A stretch of DNA of 64,000 nt from Oscillospiraceae bacterium. GTDB lineage: Bacteria > Bacillota > Clostridia > Oscillospirales > Ruminococcaceae. Each line of letters opens with the position of its first letter. The first letter of the stretch is position 1. Below are positions 1 to 8,254 of this stretch, piece after piece. The DNA is taken from contig JAFTVU010000015.1 in assembly GCA_017465665.1 (NCBI GenBank), forward strand, positions 1 through 64,000, given 5' to 3'. The position numbers and the translations under genes were made by a program. The notes under the pieces were generated by a model, which saw only the letters and a program-made list of their open reading frames with translations, searched no databases and was not told the DNA's origin.

Positions 1-285
1 AGCTCTGCCAAGGACCACGCGCGGGTCGATTCCGCCTACAGCCCCGAAGCGCAGGAAGCCCTCATCAGTGATATCGGTCACCATAAAACCGACCTCATCC
101 ATGTGGGCGGCAAGCATTACCTTATTTTCAGGCGTTTTTCTGCCTTTCTTGAATACGATCAGATTTCCGAGATTATCAACGTGCATTTCATCCGCATTGA
201 TATTGTTCATAATATACTCGCGTACACGGCTTTCATCGCCTGAAGTGCCGTCGATAGTGCATATCTCTCTGAGTCTGTCAAGCAT
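1..285 (-). CDS. M42 family metallopeptidase, N-terminal part (cut by window edge)
   Basis: N-terminal 95 residues of an M42 aminopeptidase (glutamyl aminopeptidase / 'endoglucanase M' type, a cytoplasmic dinuclear metal enzyme that trims peptides). Visible are the family's N-terminal TSG box (IDGTSGDE, residues 11-18) and the first metal-ligand segment LAAHMDEVGFMV with His61. The rest lies left of the window. The ATG is set by AGGAGGTGATATCA, which lies inside the last codons of the upstream M42 gene; the two reading frames overlap by 8 bases, so translation is probably coupled. It is a paralogue of the next gene, not a fragment of it: both have their own complete N-terminus. Confidence 0.85.
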   Translation of the reverse strand, partial: MLDRLREICTIDGTSGDESRVREYIMNNINADEMHVDNLGNLIVFKKGRKTPENKVMLAAHMDEVGFMVTDITDEGFLRFGAVGGIDPRVVLGRA

Positions 286-1297
286 TGATATCACCTCCTG
301 CATAAGTAGCAATAAGTTTGGCTGCCGCCTCGATATCCTGTATATCCACAGCTTCGATAGGCGTGTGCATATATCTGATCGGTATCGATACAGTACAGCA
401 CTTCACACCGCTCCTGCTTACGGAAACAGCATCTGCGTTAGTTCCTGTTGAGGACGGCATGACTTCAATGGTATAGGGTATATTGTTCTGCTCTGCGAGC
501 GATCTCAGAGAATCTGTCATACCTCTGTCAAGAACAGCGGAAACGCCGATCATAGCGCCGCTGCCAAGCTCCGCGGTCTCATGCTGTGCGCTGTCGGGGG
601 TTCTGCCGAAAGATACATCAACAATGATCGCTTCATCAGGATCAAGACGGAAAGCAGCCTGCTTCACGCCGCGCTCGCCTGTTTCCTCCTGCGCGGAAAA
701 GCACACAGCAAGATCATACTTTAACTTCTGTCCCTTTAACAGCTCAAGTGCACGAAGTATCACGCATACACCGCCACGGTCATCGATAGATGGCGCAGAT
801 ACAAGTCTGCCCATATCACGGCAGGATGAATTGACAGTTACTCTGTCGCCAAGGGAAATTACCTTTTCCGCCTGTTCCTTTGTCATGCCTATATCGATAG
901 CAAGCTCACCGACCTCGGGCACCTTGCTGTGATCTGTAGAAACGTGCGGAGGAAGTGTGCAGATAACCCCCTGCACCTTTTTCCTGCCATGCACGGTTAC
1001 GCTCTGCGCCGGCATTGTACGCATATCAAGTCCGCCACAGGCTCCGACTTTCAGAAAGCCGTTGTTGTCGATGTAAGAAACTATCATGCCGATCTGATCG
1101 ATGTGCGCGTCAAGCATAAGAGTCTTTGCAGCGGTATTGCCGCAGCTTATCACAGCAGTTACGTTGCCGAAAGCGTCTGCTTCAGCATTCGGTGCGTATT
1201 CACGCAGAAGTGTCAAGGCAACATCACAGGCGGATGCTTCATTGCCCGAAACTCCTGTCACCTCGGTGAGAGCGCGGAGGGTCTGTTTTATATCCAT
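278..1297 (-). CDS. M42 family metallopeptidase (aminopeptidase)
   Basis: Full-length M42 peptidase of 339 residues, the usual family size. Metal-binding segments are all present: DAHIDQIG (His65), SIDDRGG near residue 170, QEETGERG near 205 (the general base Glu and a metal-ligand Glu), VDVSFG near 228, and a C-terminal MHTPIEAVD that carries the last His. No signal peptide, so it acts in the cytoplasm on peptides. The start follows AAAGGATAAAAT. It sits 47 bases after the TPR gene and overlaps the next M42 gene by 8 bases; substrate preference cannot be read from sequence, and the pair may form mixed dodecamers or have split specificity (inference). Confidence 0.9.
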   Translation of the reverse strand: MDIKQTLRALTEVTGVSGNEASACDVALTLLREYAPNAEADAFGNVTAVISCGNTAAKTLMLDAHIDQIGMIVSYIDNNGFLKVGACGGLDMRTMPAQSVTVHGRKKVQGVICTLPPHVSTDHSKVPEVGELAIDIGMTKEQAEKVISLGDRVTVNSSCRDMGRLVSAPSIDDRGGVCVILRALELLKGQKLKYDLAVCFSAQEETGERGVKQAAFRLDPDEAIIVDVSFGRTPDSAQHETAELGSGAMIGVSAVLDRGMTDSLRSLAEQNNIPYTIEVMPSSTGTNADAVSVSRSGVKCCTVSIPIRYMHTPIEAVDIQDIEAAAKLIATYAGGDINA

Positions 1298-1344
1298 ATT
1301 TTATCCTTTCATATCAGCTCTTCCTGGAAACCTGAAAATTACTG

Positions 1345-1959
1345 TCATTTCTTTTTTCCGAAGACTGAAAACAGCTTTCGGAAAAATCTCGTTATTGGAT
1401 TGCCGAGCTTTTGATTTACAGTCTTAAGCCACTTTTGGGCTGATTCGTTAGGAAGAATCTCCATCGACTTTTCAAAGCATTCCTTTGCCTTTTGATAATC
1501 ACCCGTTGCCATATATACCCGCCCGAGATCAATATAGCGGAACTGGATATGGTGTTCTTGCATACGCTCGGGCGTATTGCAGTAATCTATGCAGAATGTA
1601 AGGCAGGTTATCGCATCCTGAACCAGATCAGGCGTACGGTAATCGTCGTCATCCACAAGCTCTTCGAGCGTGGTGTAGTATTCCCAGTACAGATCGTAGT
1701 TTTCGGGGTCAAGCTCCAGAGATCTTCTGTAAAAATCAATACCCTTAAGGTCCTTACCAAACACCACAGTCCGACATCCAAGACGAGAGAGTAATTTTGC
1801 AAGCTCCTTGCGGATATCACCCTCGGGCGCGGGATATCTTTGCAGGATGTCCTCAGCCTGTGCTATAGCAGCGTTCTTGCCCTCGGGGGTTTTAAAGTCA
1901 TCGAAGCTGTACTGCTTGTAAAACGCATCTGTTTCGGCTTTCAGCTTTTCAAGTTCCAT
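1345..1959 (-). CDS. TPR-containing protein of the XRE-ImmA operon
   Basis: 204-residue soluble protein, not recognised as a named family. It shows helical repeats of tetratricopeptide character: SLELDPENYDLYWEYY around residues 85-100 and GDYQKAKECFEKSMEILP around 155-172, the second a good TPR match. The C-terminus is basic (RFFRKLFSVFGKKK). The ORF could open at 1989, overlapping the ImmA stop as TAATG, but that ATG lacks a Shine-Dalgarno sequence, while the ATG at 1959 has GGAGG nine bases upstream, so the shorter form is chosen. TPR proteins are protein-binding scaffolds; position after ImmA suggests a partner or client of that peptidase, which is inference only. Confidence 0.7.
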   Translation of the reverse strand: MELEKLKAETDAFYKQYSFDDFKTPEGKNAAIAQAEDILQRYPAPEGDIRKELAKLLSRLGCRTVVFGKDLKGIDFYRRSLELDPENYDLYWEYYTTLEELVDDDDYRTPDLVQDAITCLTFCIDYCNTPERMQEHHIQFRYIDLGRVYMATGDYQKAKECFEKSMEILPNESAQKWLKTVNQKLGNPITRFFRKLFSVFGKKK

Positions 1960-1988
1960 TTGTTTTGTCCTCCATATCTTATATAACA

Positions 1989-2489
1989 TTATTTAAGAAA
2001 ATCATTTTTTACCGCACTGAAATTCAGCTTGTACCCCTTATGAACAAGCAGCTCCAGCTTATATTCAAGCAGCTCCACGGGCACATTCAGATCGTAAGCT
2101 ACTGCGTCAGGATCATTATTATAGTCAAGCTCAGACAGTACAGCCTTATCCGTCAGCAGAAGCTCCGCGGCAAAGAGATTAGCTTCGCGCTCCGTCTTAT
2201 TATTGGACAGGAACAGAGTGCCGTCACGAATACCGCCCTCGGCAAGCTCCCTGTGAAGAATATCATGCCCAAGCTCATGGGCGCAGACGATACGGGAAGT
2301 CATCTCATTGAGAGTATCATTTATTATAATGTATGGCGTGCCCTGTTCGCATATATAGAAGCCTTTGAGACTACCCAGAGGACGAAACCAGACCTTTGCA
2401 CCCGTGTTTTCGGTGGTCTCAAAGATATCCCTGCCGCCATAAGCTGCGCGTATATCCTCGGCACGCTCAATAATCACATCAAGATTCAT
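1989..2489 (-). CDS. ImmA/IrrE family metallo-endopeptidase
   Basis: 166-residue protein with the gluzincin motif CAHELGHDILH (HExxH, about residues 90-100), followed by the conserved EREANLFAAELLL helix that supplies the third ligand. This is the ImmA/IrrE family (DUF955), whose members cleave or inactivate a neighbouring XRE repressor and so derepress mobile elements, stress or toxin-antitoxin genes. The start overlaps the stop of the XRE gene as ATGA, the classical arrangement for an ImmR/ImmA pair. No integrase or conjugation genes are nearby, so here the pair appears to control its own operon and perhaps the TPR and M42 genes downstream. Confidence 0.88.
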   Translation of the reverse strand: MNLDVIIERAEDIRAAYGGRDIFETTENTGAKVWFRPLGSLKGFYICEQGTPYIIINDTLNEMTSRIVCAHELGHDILHRELAEGGIRDGTLFLSNNKTEREANLFAAELLLTDKAVLSELDYNNDPDAVAYDLNVPVELLEYKLELLVHKGYKLNFSAVKNDFLK

Positions 2490-2878
2490 GCTTTATTCTT
2501 CTTGCAATCGTTATATATTTCGATAAGGCACTGGAACAGGGCTTCCTTATCCTCTTCGGAAAAGGAATTGCCTGCAAACAATCCGCGGGTTTCGGTAAGG
2601 AACTGCATAGCTGCGGCTTTATCATGCTCGCTGCGGCAGGTACGCTTGATGAAACGCTCCTCAATGGTAAGCTCAAGCTCCTTATCGTCATTCAGCAGAA
2701 ATTCAGGGGTGAGCTCAAGCTCCTCCGCGATCTTACTGAGTATCTTTCCTCTTGGCTTGCGTGAGCCGTTCATGTAATTAGCAAAGGCGCGGTAAGTGAC
2801 ACCTACGCTCTCCGCGAAGTCTGTTTTGCGTATCCTCTTCCGCGCAAGAAGTATCTCGATCTTTTCATTCATCTGCAT
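2486..2878 (-). CDS. XRE family transcriptional regulator (ImmR-like repressor)
   Basis: 130-residue DNA-binding protein. The N-terminal helix-turn-helix lies at about residues 8-60 (KTDFAESVGVTYRAFANYM, then GSRKPRGKILSKIAEEL). The C-terminal half is mostly helical and charged, plausibly for dimerisation or for cleavage by the ImmA partner. Of several in-frame starts, the ATG at 2878 (MQMNEK) has GGAGG eight bases upstream and is preferred over the longer form at 2893. Its own promoter is overlapped by GTTCAC/GTGAAC sites, so autorepression is likely. Confidence 0.87.
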   Translation of the reverse strand: MQMNEKIEILLARKRIRKTDFAESVGVTYRAFANYMNGSRKPRGKILSKIAEELELTPEFLLNDDKELELTIEERFIKRTCRSEHDKAAAMQFLTETRGLFAGNSFSEEDKEALFQCLIEIYNDCKKNKA

Positions 2879-2893
2879 GACATATACCTCCAT

Positions 2894-2962
2894 ACGTTCA
2901 CGTAATTAGCGCAAAGTGAACGTTCATAATATTATTATAACTGTGAACAAATGTTTTGTCAA
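2894..2962 (-). promoter_or_regulatory. Sigma-A promoter with overlapping XRE operators
   Basis: Reading on the minus strand: -35 TTGACA (2962-2957), 17-base spacer, -10 TATAAT (2939-2934), both perfect consensus. A GTTCAC half-site sits inside the spacer (2948-2943); just downstream of the -10 lies the palindrome TGAACGTTCA (2917-2926), and ACGTTCAC / GTGAACGT arms (2894-2901 and 2916-2923) form an inverted repeat with a 14-base gap. This is the layout expected for steric repression by the XRE protein encoded immediately downstream. Confidence 0.8.
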
Positions 2963-3250
2963 TGCATATTTGGAAAATTATTTTATACACTCCGATGAAT
3001 AGAACGTATAAGCAGCTCAAACAAAACTGCGAATAACAAAGTCAAACAAACCGCTTTACAATAAGGTTTTTTGAGTTTTCTGTTCAGAAACATAATTTAT
3101 GGATATTTCTTGAAATGTATAAAATCCGCATTTTCAGTAAAATATCTTGCATATTATACATTATTGCGAATAAAAGCCCTTGACTTTTGCGTAAAGGGTG
3201 TATAATAACTATTGTAAATAATTTATTCTTTAACAAAGGAGATATACAAA
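2963..3250. other. Intergenic region between the XRE operon and argG
   Basis: AT-rich divergent spacer of about 290 bases. The right end holds the argG promoter. The rest shows no coding frame with a ribosome binding site and no clear ARG-box palindrome, although TGCGAATAA occurs twice (near 3032 and 3165). An arginine repressor could act here, but no convincing site is seen. Confidence 0.5.
3177..3206 (+). promoter_or_regulatory. Probable promoter of the arginine operon
   Basis: TTGACT at 3180-3185 and TATAAT at 3201-3206, with a short 15-base spacer (16 if the -35 is read as CTTGAC). An imperfect inverted repeat, CCCTT (3177-3181) and AAGGG (3194-3198), spans the -35 and spacer and could be a repressor site. 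The argG ribosome binding site AAAGGAG follows at 3236-3242. Confidence 0.6.
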
Positions 3251-4477
3251 ATGGCTAAGGAAATTAAAAAGATCATACTTGCTTATTCTGGCGGACTTGA
3301 TACTTCTATCATCATCCCCTGGCTGCATGAGAATTATGAGGGCTGTGAGGTCATCTGCGTTGCAGGTAACGTAGGTCAGGACGCTGAGATCGAGGGTCTT
3401 GAGGAGCGCGCTAAGAAGACAGGCGCTACAAAGCTCTACATCGAGGATCTTCAGGATGAGTTCGTAAATGACTTCGTATGGCCTACACTTAAGGCTGGCG
3501 CTAAGTACGAGGGCTATCTGCTCGGTACTTCCTTTGCACGTCCTCCTATCGCTAAGAGACTGGTTGAGATCGCTCGTGCAGAGGGCGCTGACGCTATCTG
3601 CCACGGCTGCACAGGTAAGGGTAATGACCAGGTTCGTTTTGAGCTGACAATCAAGGCTCTTGCTCCCGACCTCGCTATCATCGCTCCCTGGAGAATCTGG
3701 GACATCAAGTCCAGAGATCAGGAGATCGAGTACGCTGAGGCTCACAATGTTCCCATCAAGATCACAAGAGAAACAAACTATTCCAAGGATATGAACCTGT
3801 GGCACCTCTCTCATGAGGGTCTGGATCTCGAGGATCCCGCTAACGAGCCCCAGTACAACAAGCCCGGCTTCCTTGAGCTCGGTGTTTCTCCCGAAATGGC
3901 TCCCGACAAGCCTACATACATCACACTTTCCTTTGAGCAGGGTGTTCCCGTTGCTCTCAACGGCGAGAAGATGGACGGCGTTAAGCTCATCAAGACACTG
4001 AACAAGATCGGCGGCGAGAACGGTATCGGTCTGTTCGATGTTGTTGAGAACCGTCTGGTTGGTATGAAGTCCAGAGGTGTTTACGAGACTCCCGGCGGTA
4101 CTATCCTGTATCACGCTCACGAGGTACTCGAGACCATCTGCCTCGATAAGGAGACACAGCACTACAAGTACGGTCTTGCACAGAAGTATGCAGATATCGT
4201 ATATAACGGTCAGTGGTACACTCCCCTGCGTGAGGCTCTCGACGCTTTCGTAAACAAGACACAGGAAACTGTTACAGGTGAAGTCAAGCTGAAGCTCTAC
4301 AAGGGCAACATCATCAACGCAGGCGTTACATCTCCCTACACACTGTACAGCGAGGACTTCGCTTCCTTTGGTGAGGATGATGTTTACGATCAGAAGGATT
4401 CCGCAGGCTTTATCAACCTGTTCGGTCTGCCTATCAAGGTCAAGGCTATGCTGGACGCTGAGAGAAACAACAAGTAA
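3251..4477 (+). CDS. argG: Argininosuccinate synthase
   Basis: Joins citrulline and aspartate with ATP to form argininosuccinate, the seventh step of arginine synthesis. The 408-residue length is typical. The N-terminal PP-loop ATP pyrophosphatase motif is [10 protein letters not shown] (residues 10-19); [15 protein letters not shown] near 117-131 is the family signature for citrulline/aspartate binding. Start ATG follows AAAGGAGATATACAAA. It is the first gene of the operon. Codon use is strongly biased, with long open frames on the opposite strand that are shadows of this bias. Confidence 0.97.
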   Translation: MAKEIKKIILAYSGGLDTSIIIPWLHENYEGCEVICVAGNVGQDAEIEGLEERAKKTGATKLYIEDLQDEFVNDFVWPTLKAGAKYEGYLLGTSFARPPIAKRLVEIARAEGADAICHGCTGKGNDQVRFELTIKALAPDLAIIAPWRIWDIKSRDQEIEYAEAHNVPIKITRETNYSKDMNLWHLSHEGLDLEDPANEPQYNKPGFLELGVSPEMAPDKPTYITLSFEQGVPVALNGEKMDGVKLIKTLNKIGGENGIGLFDVVENRLVGMKSRGVYETPGGTILYHAHEVLETICLDKETQHYKYGLAQKYADIVYNGQWYTPLREALDAFVNKTQETVTGEVKLKLYKGNIINAGVTSPYTLYSEDFASFGEDDVYDQKDSAGFINLFGLPIKVKAMLDAERNNK

Positions 4478-4492
4478 TCAGGCAAAACTTTC

Positions 4493-4552
4493 TAAGGGCG
4501 GGAAACTTTGGGGTGGTGCTTACGCATCACTCCTATAAGCCTTCCGCTCTTA
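4493..4552 (+). ncRNA. Candidate structured RNA element between argG and argH
   Basis: The 111-base argG-argH spacer folds on paper into two nested helices. Outer stem: 4493-4503 (TAAGGGCGGGA) with 4542-4552 (TTCCGCTCTTA), 11 pairs including two G-U. Inner hairpin: 4510-4519 (GGGGTGGTGC) with 4524-4533 (GCATCACTCC), 10 pairs including two G-U, closing a TTAC loop. A short T-rich run (4555-4562) follows the outer stem. It matches no riboswitch class I recognise. It could be an mRNA stability or processing element, an attenuator, or a translation switch for argH. Confidence 0.45.
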
Positions 4553-4588
4553 CATTTATTTTTAGAATACATTGATACGAGGTTTATT

Positions 4589-6028
4589 ATGGCACAAATG
4601 ATGTGGGCTGGACGCTCCTCCAAGGAAGTGGACAGCAAGGTCAACGATTTCAATTCATCCATTTCCTTTGACGGAAGGATGTACAAGCATGATATACTGG
4701 GAAGTCTTGCTCATGCACAGATGCTTTATGAGCGCAATATCATCAACGCCGAGGATCACGCTGCGATATCTCAAGGTCTGCGCGGGATCTATGCTGATAT
4801 TGAAAGCGGTGCGCTTCAGCTTGATCCCACCGCTGAGGATATACACATGTTCATCGAAGCAGAGCTCACCAAGAGATGCGGCGATGCAGGAAAGCGTCTG
4901 CACACATCCCGTTCCAGAAACGATCAGGTAGCGCTTGATATCCGTCTGTATCTGCGTGATGAGATCAAGGAGATCATTTCCATGCTTTCTGAGCTGGTAA
5001 CTGTTCTGTGCGATATCGCAGAAAAGAACACAGAGACCATCATGCCCGGCTATACACATCTTCAGCGTGCTCAGCCGATCACATTCGGTCACCACATGAT
5101 GGCTTACGCTCAGATGCTGCTGCGTGATATCGACAGACTTAACGATACTGCACGCCGCATGAATGTATCCCCTCTCGGCAGCTGCGCGCTTGCAGGAACG
5201 ACCTATGAGATAGACCGTCATCTTACCGCTGCGCTTCTCGGTATGGAAGAGCCTATGGTAAACTCCCTTGACGGCGTATCTGACAGAGATTCCTGCATTG
5301 AGCTCGCTAACGATATCGCTATCTGCATGATGCATCTCTCACGCTTCTCTGAGGAGATCATCCTGTGGAGCAGCTGGGAATTCAAGTTCATCGAGCTGGA
5401 TGACGCTTATGCTACAGGCTCCAGCATCATGCCGCAGAAGAAGAATCCTGATGTTACAGAGCTTATCAGAGGTAAAACAGGCAGATGCATCGGTGACGTG
5501 GTTACCCTGCTTACAATGATGAAAGGTCTTCCCCTTGCCTACAACAAGGATATGCAGGAGGATAAGGAAGCTATCTTTGACGCAGTTGATACTATCAAGA
5601 TGTGCCTTATTCCCTTTATCCCCATGCTCAAGACAATGACTCTGTACAAGGATAATATGCGTAAGGCAGCAGCCAAGGGCTTCATCAACGCAACTGATTG
5701 TGCCGACTACCTCGTTAAGAAGGGTATGCCTTTCCGTGATGCTTACAAGATCACAGGTGGTCTGGTTGCCCGCTGCACAGAGCTCAACACCACACTTGAG
5801 GAGCTGCCTCTGGAGGAATACAGAAAGCAGACAGACCTCTTTGATGAGGGTGTTTACAATGCCATCAGCCTTGACACCTGCGTATTGAAGCGTGGTTCGT
5901 TTGGCGGCCCTGCACCCGAATGTGTAGAGGCTCAGATAAAGATTACACGAAACAAGCTGGATGAGCTTTGTAGGGATATCAAAACAGAAGATGATAATTC
6001 CAAAATCAGACCGAAGGTGGTATTATAA
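4589..6028 (+). CDS. argH: Argininosuccinate lyase
   Basis: Splits argininosuccinate into arginine and fumarate, the last step of the pathway. Family signatures are clear: TSRSRNDQVA (aspartase/fumarase superfamily region 1, about residues 109-118), THLQRAQP, and the loop GSSIMPQKKNPD (about 278-289) carrying the catalytic serine. The frame is open back to 4508, but the added residues lie inside the structured spacer and do not match the family; ATG 4589 (MAQMMWAGR) has GAGG seven bases upstream and gives the usual 479 residues. Its stop overlaps the argC start as TAATG. Confidence 0.96.
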   Translation: MAQMMWAGRSSKEVDSKVNDFNSSISFDGRMYKHDILGSLAHAQMLYERNIINAEDHAAISQGLRGIYADIESGALQLDPTAEDIHMFIEAELTKRCGDAGKRLHTSRSRNDQVALDIRLYLRDEIKEIISMLSELVTVLCDIAEKNTETIMPGYTHLQRAQPITFGHHMMAYAQMLLRDIDRLNDTARRMNVSPLGSCALAGTTYEIDRHLTAALLGMEEPMVNSLDGVSDRDSCIELANDIAICMMHLSRFSEEIILWSSWEFKFIELDDAYATGSSIMPQKKNPDVTELIRGKTGRCIGDVVTLLTMMKGLPLAYNKDMQEDKEAIFDAVDTIKMCLIPFIPMLKTMTLYKDNMRKAAAKGFINATDCADYLVKKGMPFRDAYKITGGLVARCTELNTTLEELPLEEYRKQTDLFDEGVYNAISLDTCVLKRGSFGGPAPECVEAQIKITRNKLDELCRDIKTEDDNSKIRPKVVL

Positions 6029-6966
6029 TGGTTAAGGTTTATATTGACGGACAGGAAGGTACGACAGGTCTCAAGATAATGGAGAGATTTGCAGGACGTA
6101 CCGATATCGAGCTGCTCCGTATTGATGAAGATAAAAGAAAAGATCTCGATGAGAGAAAGAAGCTTATCAACAGCTCCGATTTTACGTTCCTTTGTCTGCC
6201 TGACGCGGCTTCCATAGAAGCGGTTTCCCTCGCAGATGAAAGAGTTCGTATCATCGACGCTTCCACGGCTCACAGAACCAATCCCGACTGGGCTTATGGC
6301 TTCCCTGAGCTCTCCCCTGAATTCAGAAAGAAGATCGAGACCAGCAACAGAGTTGCAGTCCCCGGCTGCTATGCAAGCGGCTTTGCTTCAATGGTTTACC
6401 CGCTTGTGAAGCTTGGCATCCTCCCTGCCGATTATCCTGTTTCCGTGCATGCGGTATCGGGCTACAGCGGCGCAGGCAAGAAAGCTATCGCTGTTTACGA
6501 GGGCGCTGATCGTCCTGCTGACTTCGATTCTCCCAGACAGTATGCTCTTACCCAGATGCACAAGCATCTGCCTGAAATGCAGAAGATATGCGGTCTGGAA
6601 TACGCTCCCACATTCAATCCGCTTATCTGCGACTATTTCGCAGGAATGGTAGTTTCACTGCCCATACATACAAGACTTCTTGCAAAAAAATATACCGTTT
6701 CCGATGTTCGCAAGGCTCTTGCCGAATACTACGACGGTGCAGTTTTTGTAAAGGTAATGCCCGAGGGCGAGCCTGAGGATGGCTTTATCGGTGCTAACAA
6801 TCTCAGCGGCACAAACAATATGGAGCTGTTTGTCAATGGTAATGATGACAGAATGATACTCTGCTCCCGTCTTGACAACCTCGGTAAGGGTGCAAGCGGC
6901 GCTGCTGTTCAGTGTCTGAATATCATGATGGGCGTTGACGAGACAACAGGTCTTGGAGCACTGTAA
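6028..6966 (+). CDS. argC: N-acetyl-gamma-glutamyl-phosphate reductase (short type)
   Basis: NADPH-dependent reduction of N-acetylglutamyl phosphate to the semialdehyde. At 312 residues and with the opening VYIDGQEGTTGLKI it belongs to the shorter AGPR type 2 family rather than the longer Bacillus type. The active-site cysteine is in VAVPGCYASGF (about residue 117). It shares one base with the argH stop and is followed by argJ after 36 bases. Confidence 0.93.
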   Translation: MVKVYIDGQEGTTGLKIMERFAGRTDIELLRIDEDKRKDLDERKKLINSSDFTFLCLPDAASIEAVSLADERVRIIDASTAHRTNPDWAYGFPELSPEFRKKIETSNRVAVPGCYASGFASMVYPLVKLGILPADYPVSVHAVSGYSGAGKKAIAVYEGADRPADFDSPRQYALTQMHKHLPEMQKICGLEYAPTFNPLICDYFAGMVVSLPIHTRLLAKKYTVSDVRKALAEYYDGAVFVKVMPEGEPEDGFIGANNLSGTNNMELFVNGNDDRMILCSRLDNLGKGASGAAVQCLNIMMGVDETTGLGAL

Positions 6967-7002
6967 TTTACTTATATTTCGACAAATAAAGAGGAAACAA
7001 CT

Positions 7003-8241
7003 ATGGTTAAATTTGAAGGCTACAATTTTGTAGACGGCGGTGTATGCGCGGCTGAGGGCTTTGCTGCCGCAGGTGTTATCGCAGGCATCAAGAAAGGCAA
7101 TACCACCAAGCGCGATCTTGCTCTTATCTATTGTGCTGAAAAGTGCAAGGCTGCTGCTCTCTACACTACAAACAAGGTTAAAGGTGCACCTATCTATGTT
7201 ACAAAGAAGCACCTTGAAAACGGTGTTGCTCAGGCTGTTATCGTAAACAGCGGTAACGCAAACACCTGTAACGACAATGGTATTGAGATAGCAGAAAAGA
7301 TGTGCAAGCTTGCTGCTGACGCTCTTAAGATCAAGGTTGAGGATGTGTTGGTAGGTTCTACAGGAGTTATCGGTCAGCCTCTCTCAATTGAGCCTATCGA
7401 GGCTAAGATGGAGCAGCTGGTATCCGAGCTTTCTCCCAAGAAGAGCAGCGAGGCATGCGAGGCTATCATGACTACCGATACCCGCAAGAAGGAGCTTGCT
7501 GTTGAGTTCCAGCTTGACGGCAGGACCTGCCATGTAGGCGGAATATCCAAGGGCAGCGGCATGATACATCCCAATATGGCTACGATGCTTGCTTTTATCA
7601 CAACAGATGTTGCTATCAAGGGCGAGCTGCTTGAAAAGGCTCTGCGTAAGGTAAATTCTCTTACCTATAACATGGTAAGCGTTGACGGTGATACATCCAC
7701 AAACGACACACTTGTTCTGATGTCTTCGGGGCTTGCAAAGAATGCTGAGATAAACTGCGAGGATAAGAATTATGAGATTTTCGTGAACGCTCTCTATGCA
7801 GTAATGATGAATCTCGCGCGTGAGACAGCACGCGATGGCGAGGGTGCTACAAGACTTCTGGAGTGCATCGTTACAGGTGCTCCTACTGAGGAGATCGCAC
7901 GCTCTGTTGCGAAGTCCGTGATCGGCTCCAGCCTTGTAAAGGCTGCCATGTTCGCTTCCGACGCTAACTGGGGACGTATCCTCTGCGCTATCGGCTATGC
8001 CGAGGGTGACTTTGATATCAGCAAGGTTTCCGTTGAGCTTGCAAGCGATAAAAAGGGCAAGATCACTGTCTGCGTTGACGGTGCAGGTATCAGCTTCTCT
8101 GAGGAGACAGCCTCCGACATCCTCTCGGATGACGAGGTAAAGGTACTTATAGATATGCACAGCGGCGACGCTTCCGCGATCGCATGGGGCTGCGATCTTA
8201 CATTCGAGTATGTTAAGATCAATGCTGAATACAGAACTTAA
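7003..8241 (+). CDS. argJ: Bifunctional glutamate N-acetyltransferase / ornithine acetyltransferase
   Basis: Moves the acetyl group from acetylornithine to glutamate, so it closes the acetyl cycle and, in bifunctional members, can also start the pathway from acetyl-CoA. The self-cleavage site that yields alpha and beta chains is visible as HPNMATMLAF (about residue 190), with the nucleophilic Thr after Ala-Ala/Met-Ala. Length 412 is normal. No argA or argE is present in the operon, consistent with ArgJ doing both jobs. The start follows AGAGGAAACAACT. Confidence 0.95.
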   Translation: MVKFEGYNFVDGGVCAAEGFAAAGVIAGIKKGNTTKRDLALIYCAEKCKAAALYTTNKVKGAPIYVTKKHLENGVAQAVIVNSGNANTCNDNGIEIAEKMCKLAADALKIKVEDVLVGSTGVIGQPLSIEPIEAKMEQLVSELSPKKSSEACEAIMTTDTRKKELAVEFQLDGRTCHVGGISKGSGMIHPNMATMLAFITTDVAIKGELLEKALRKVNSLTYNMVSVDGDTSTNDTLVLMSSGLAKNAEINCEDKNYEIFVNALYAVMMNLARETARDGEGATRLLECIVTGAPTEEIARSVAKSVIGSSLVKAAMFASDANWGRILCAIGYAEGDFDISKVSVELASDKKGKITVCVDGAGISFSEETASDILSDDEVKVLIDMHSGDASAIAWGCDLTFEYVKINAEYRT

Positions 8242-8254
8242 GGAGGCAGGAAAG

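Noticed and set aside
1345-1400. Terminator at the 3' end of the TPR gene (CCGAA/TTCGG hairpin)
   Set aside because: The stem is within codons and is not followed by a T-run on the minus strand, so M42 genes may be co-transcribed.
3230-4162. 310-codon open frame on the minus strand opposite argG
   Set aside because: It lies wholly within argG, has no family resemblance and is a by-product of strong codon bias.
4508-4588. N-terminal extension of argH
   Set aside because: The added residues fall in the structured spacer and lack family similarity; ATG 4589 has a ribosome binding site.
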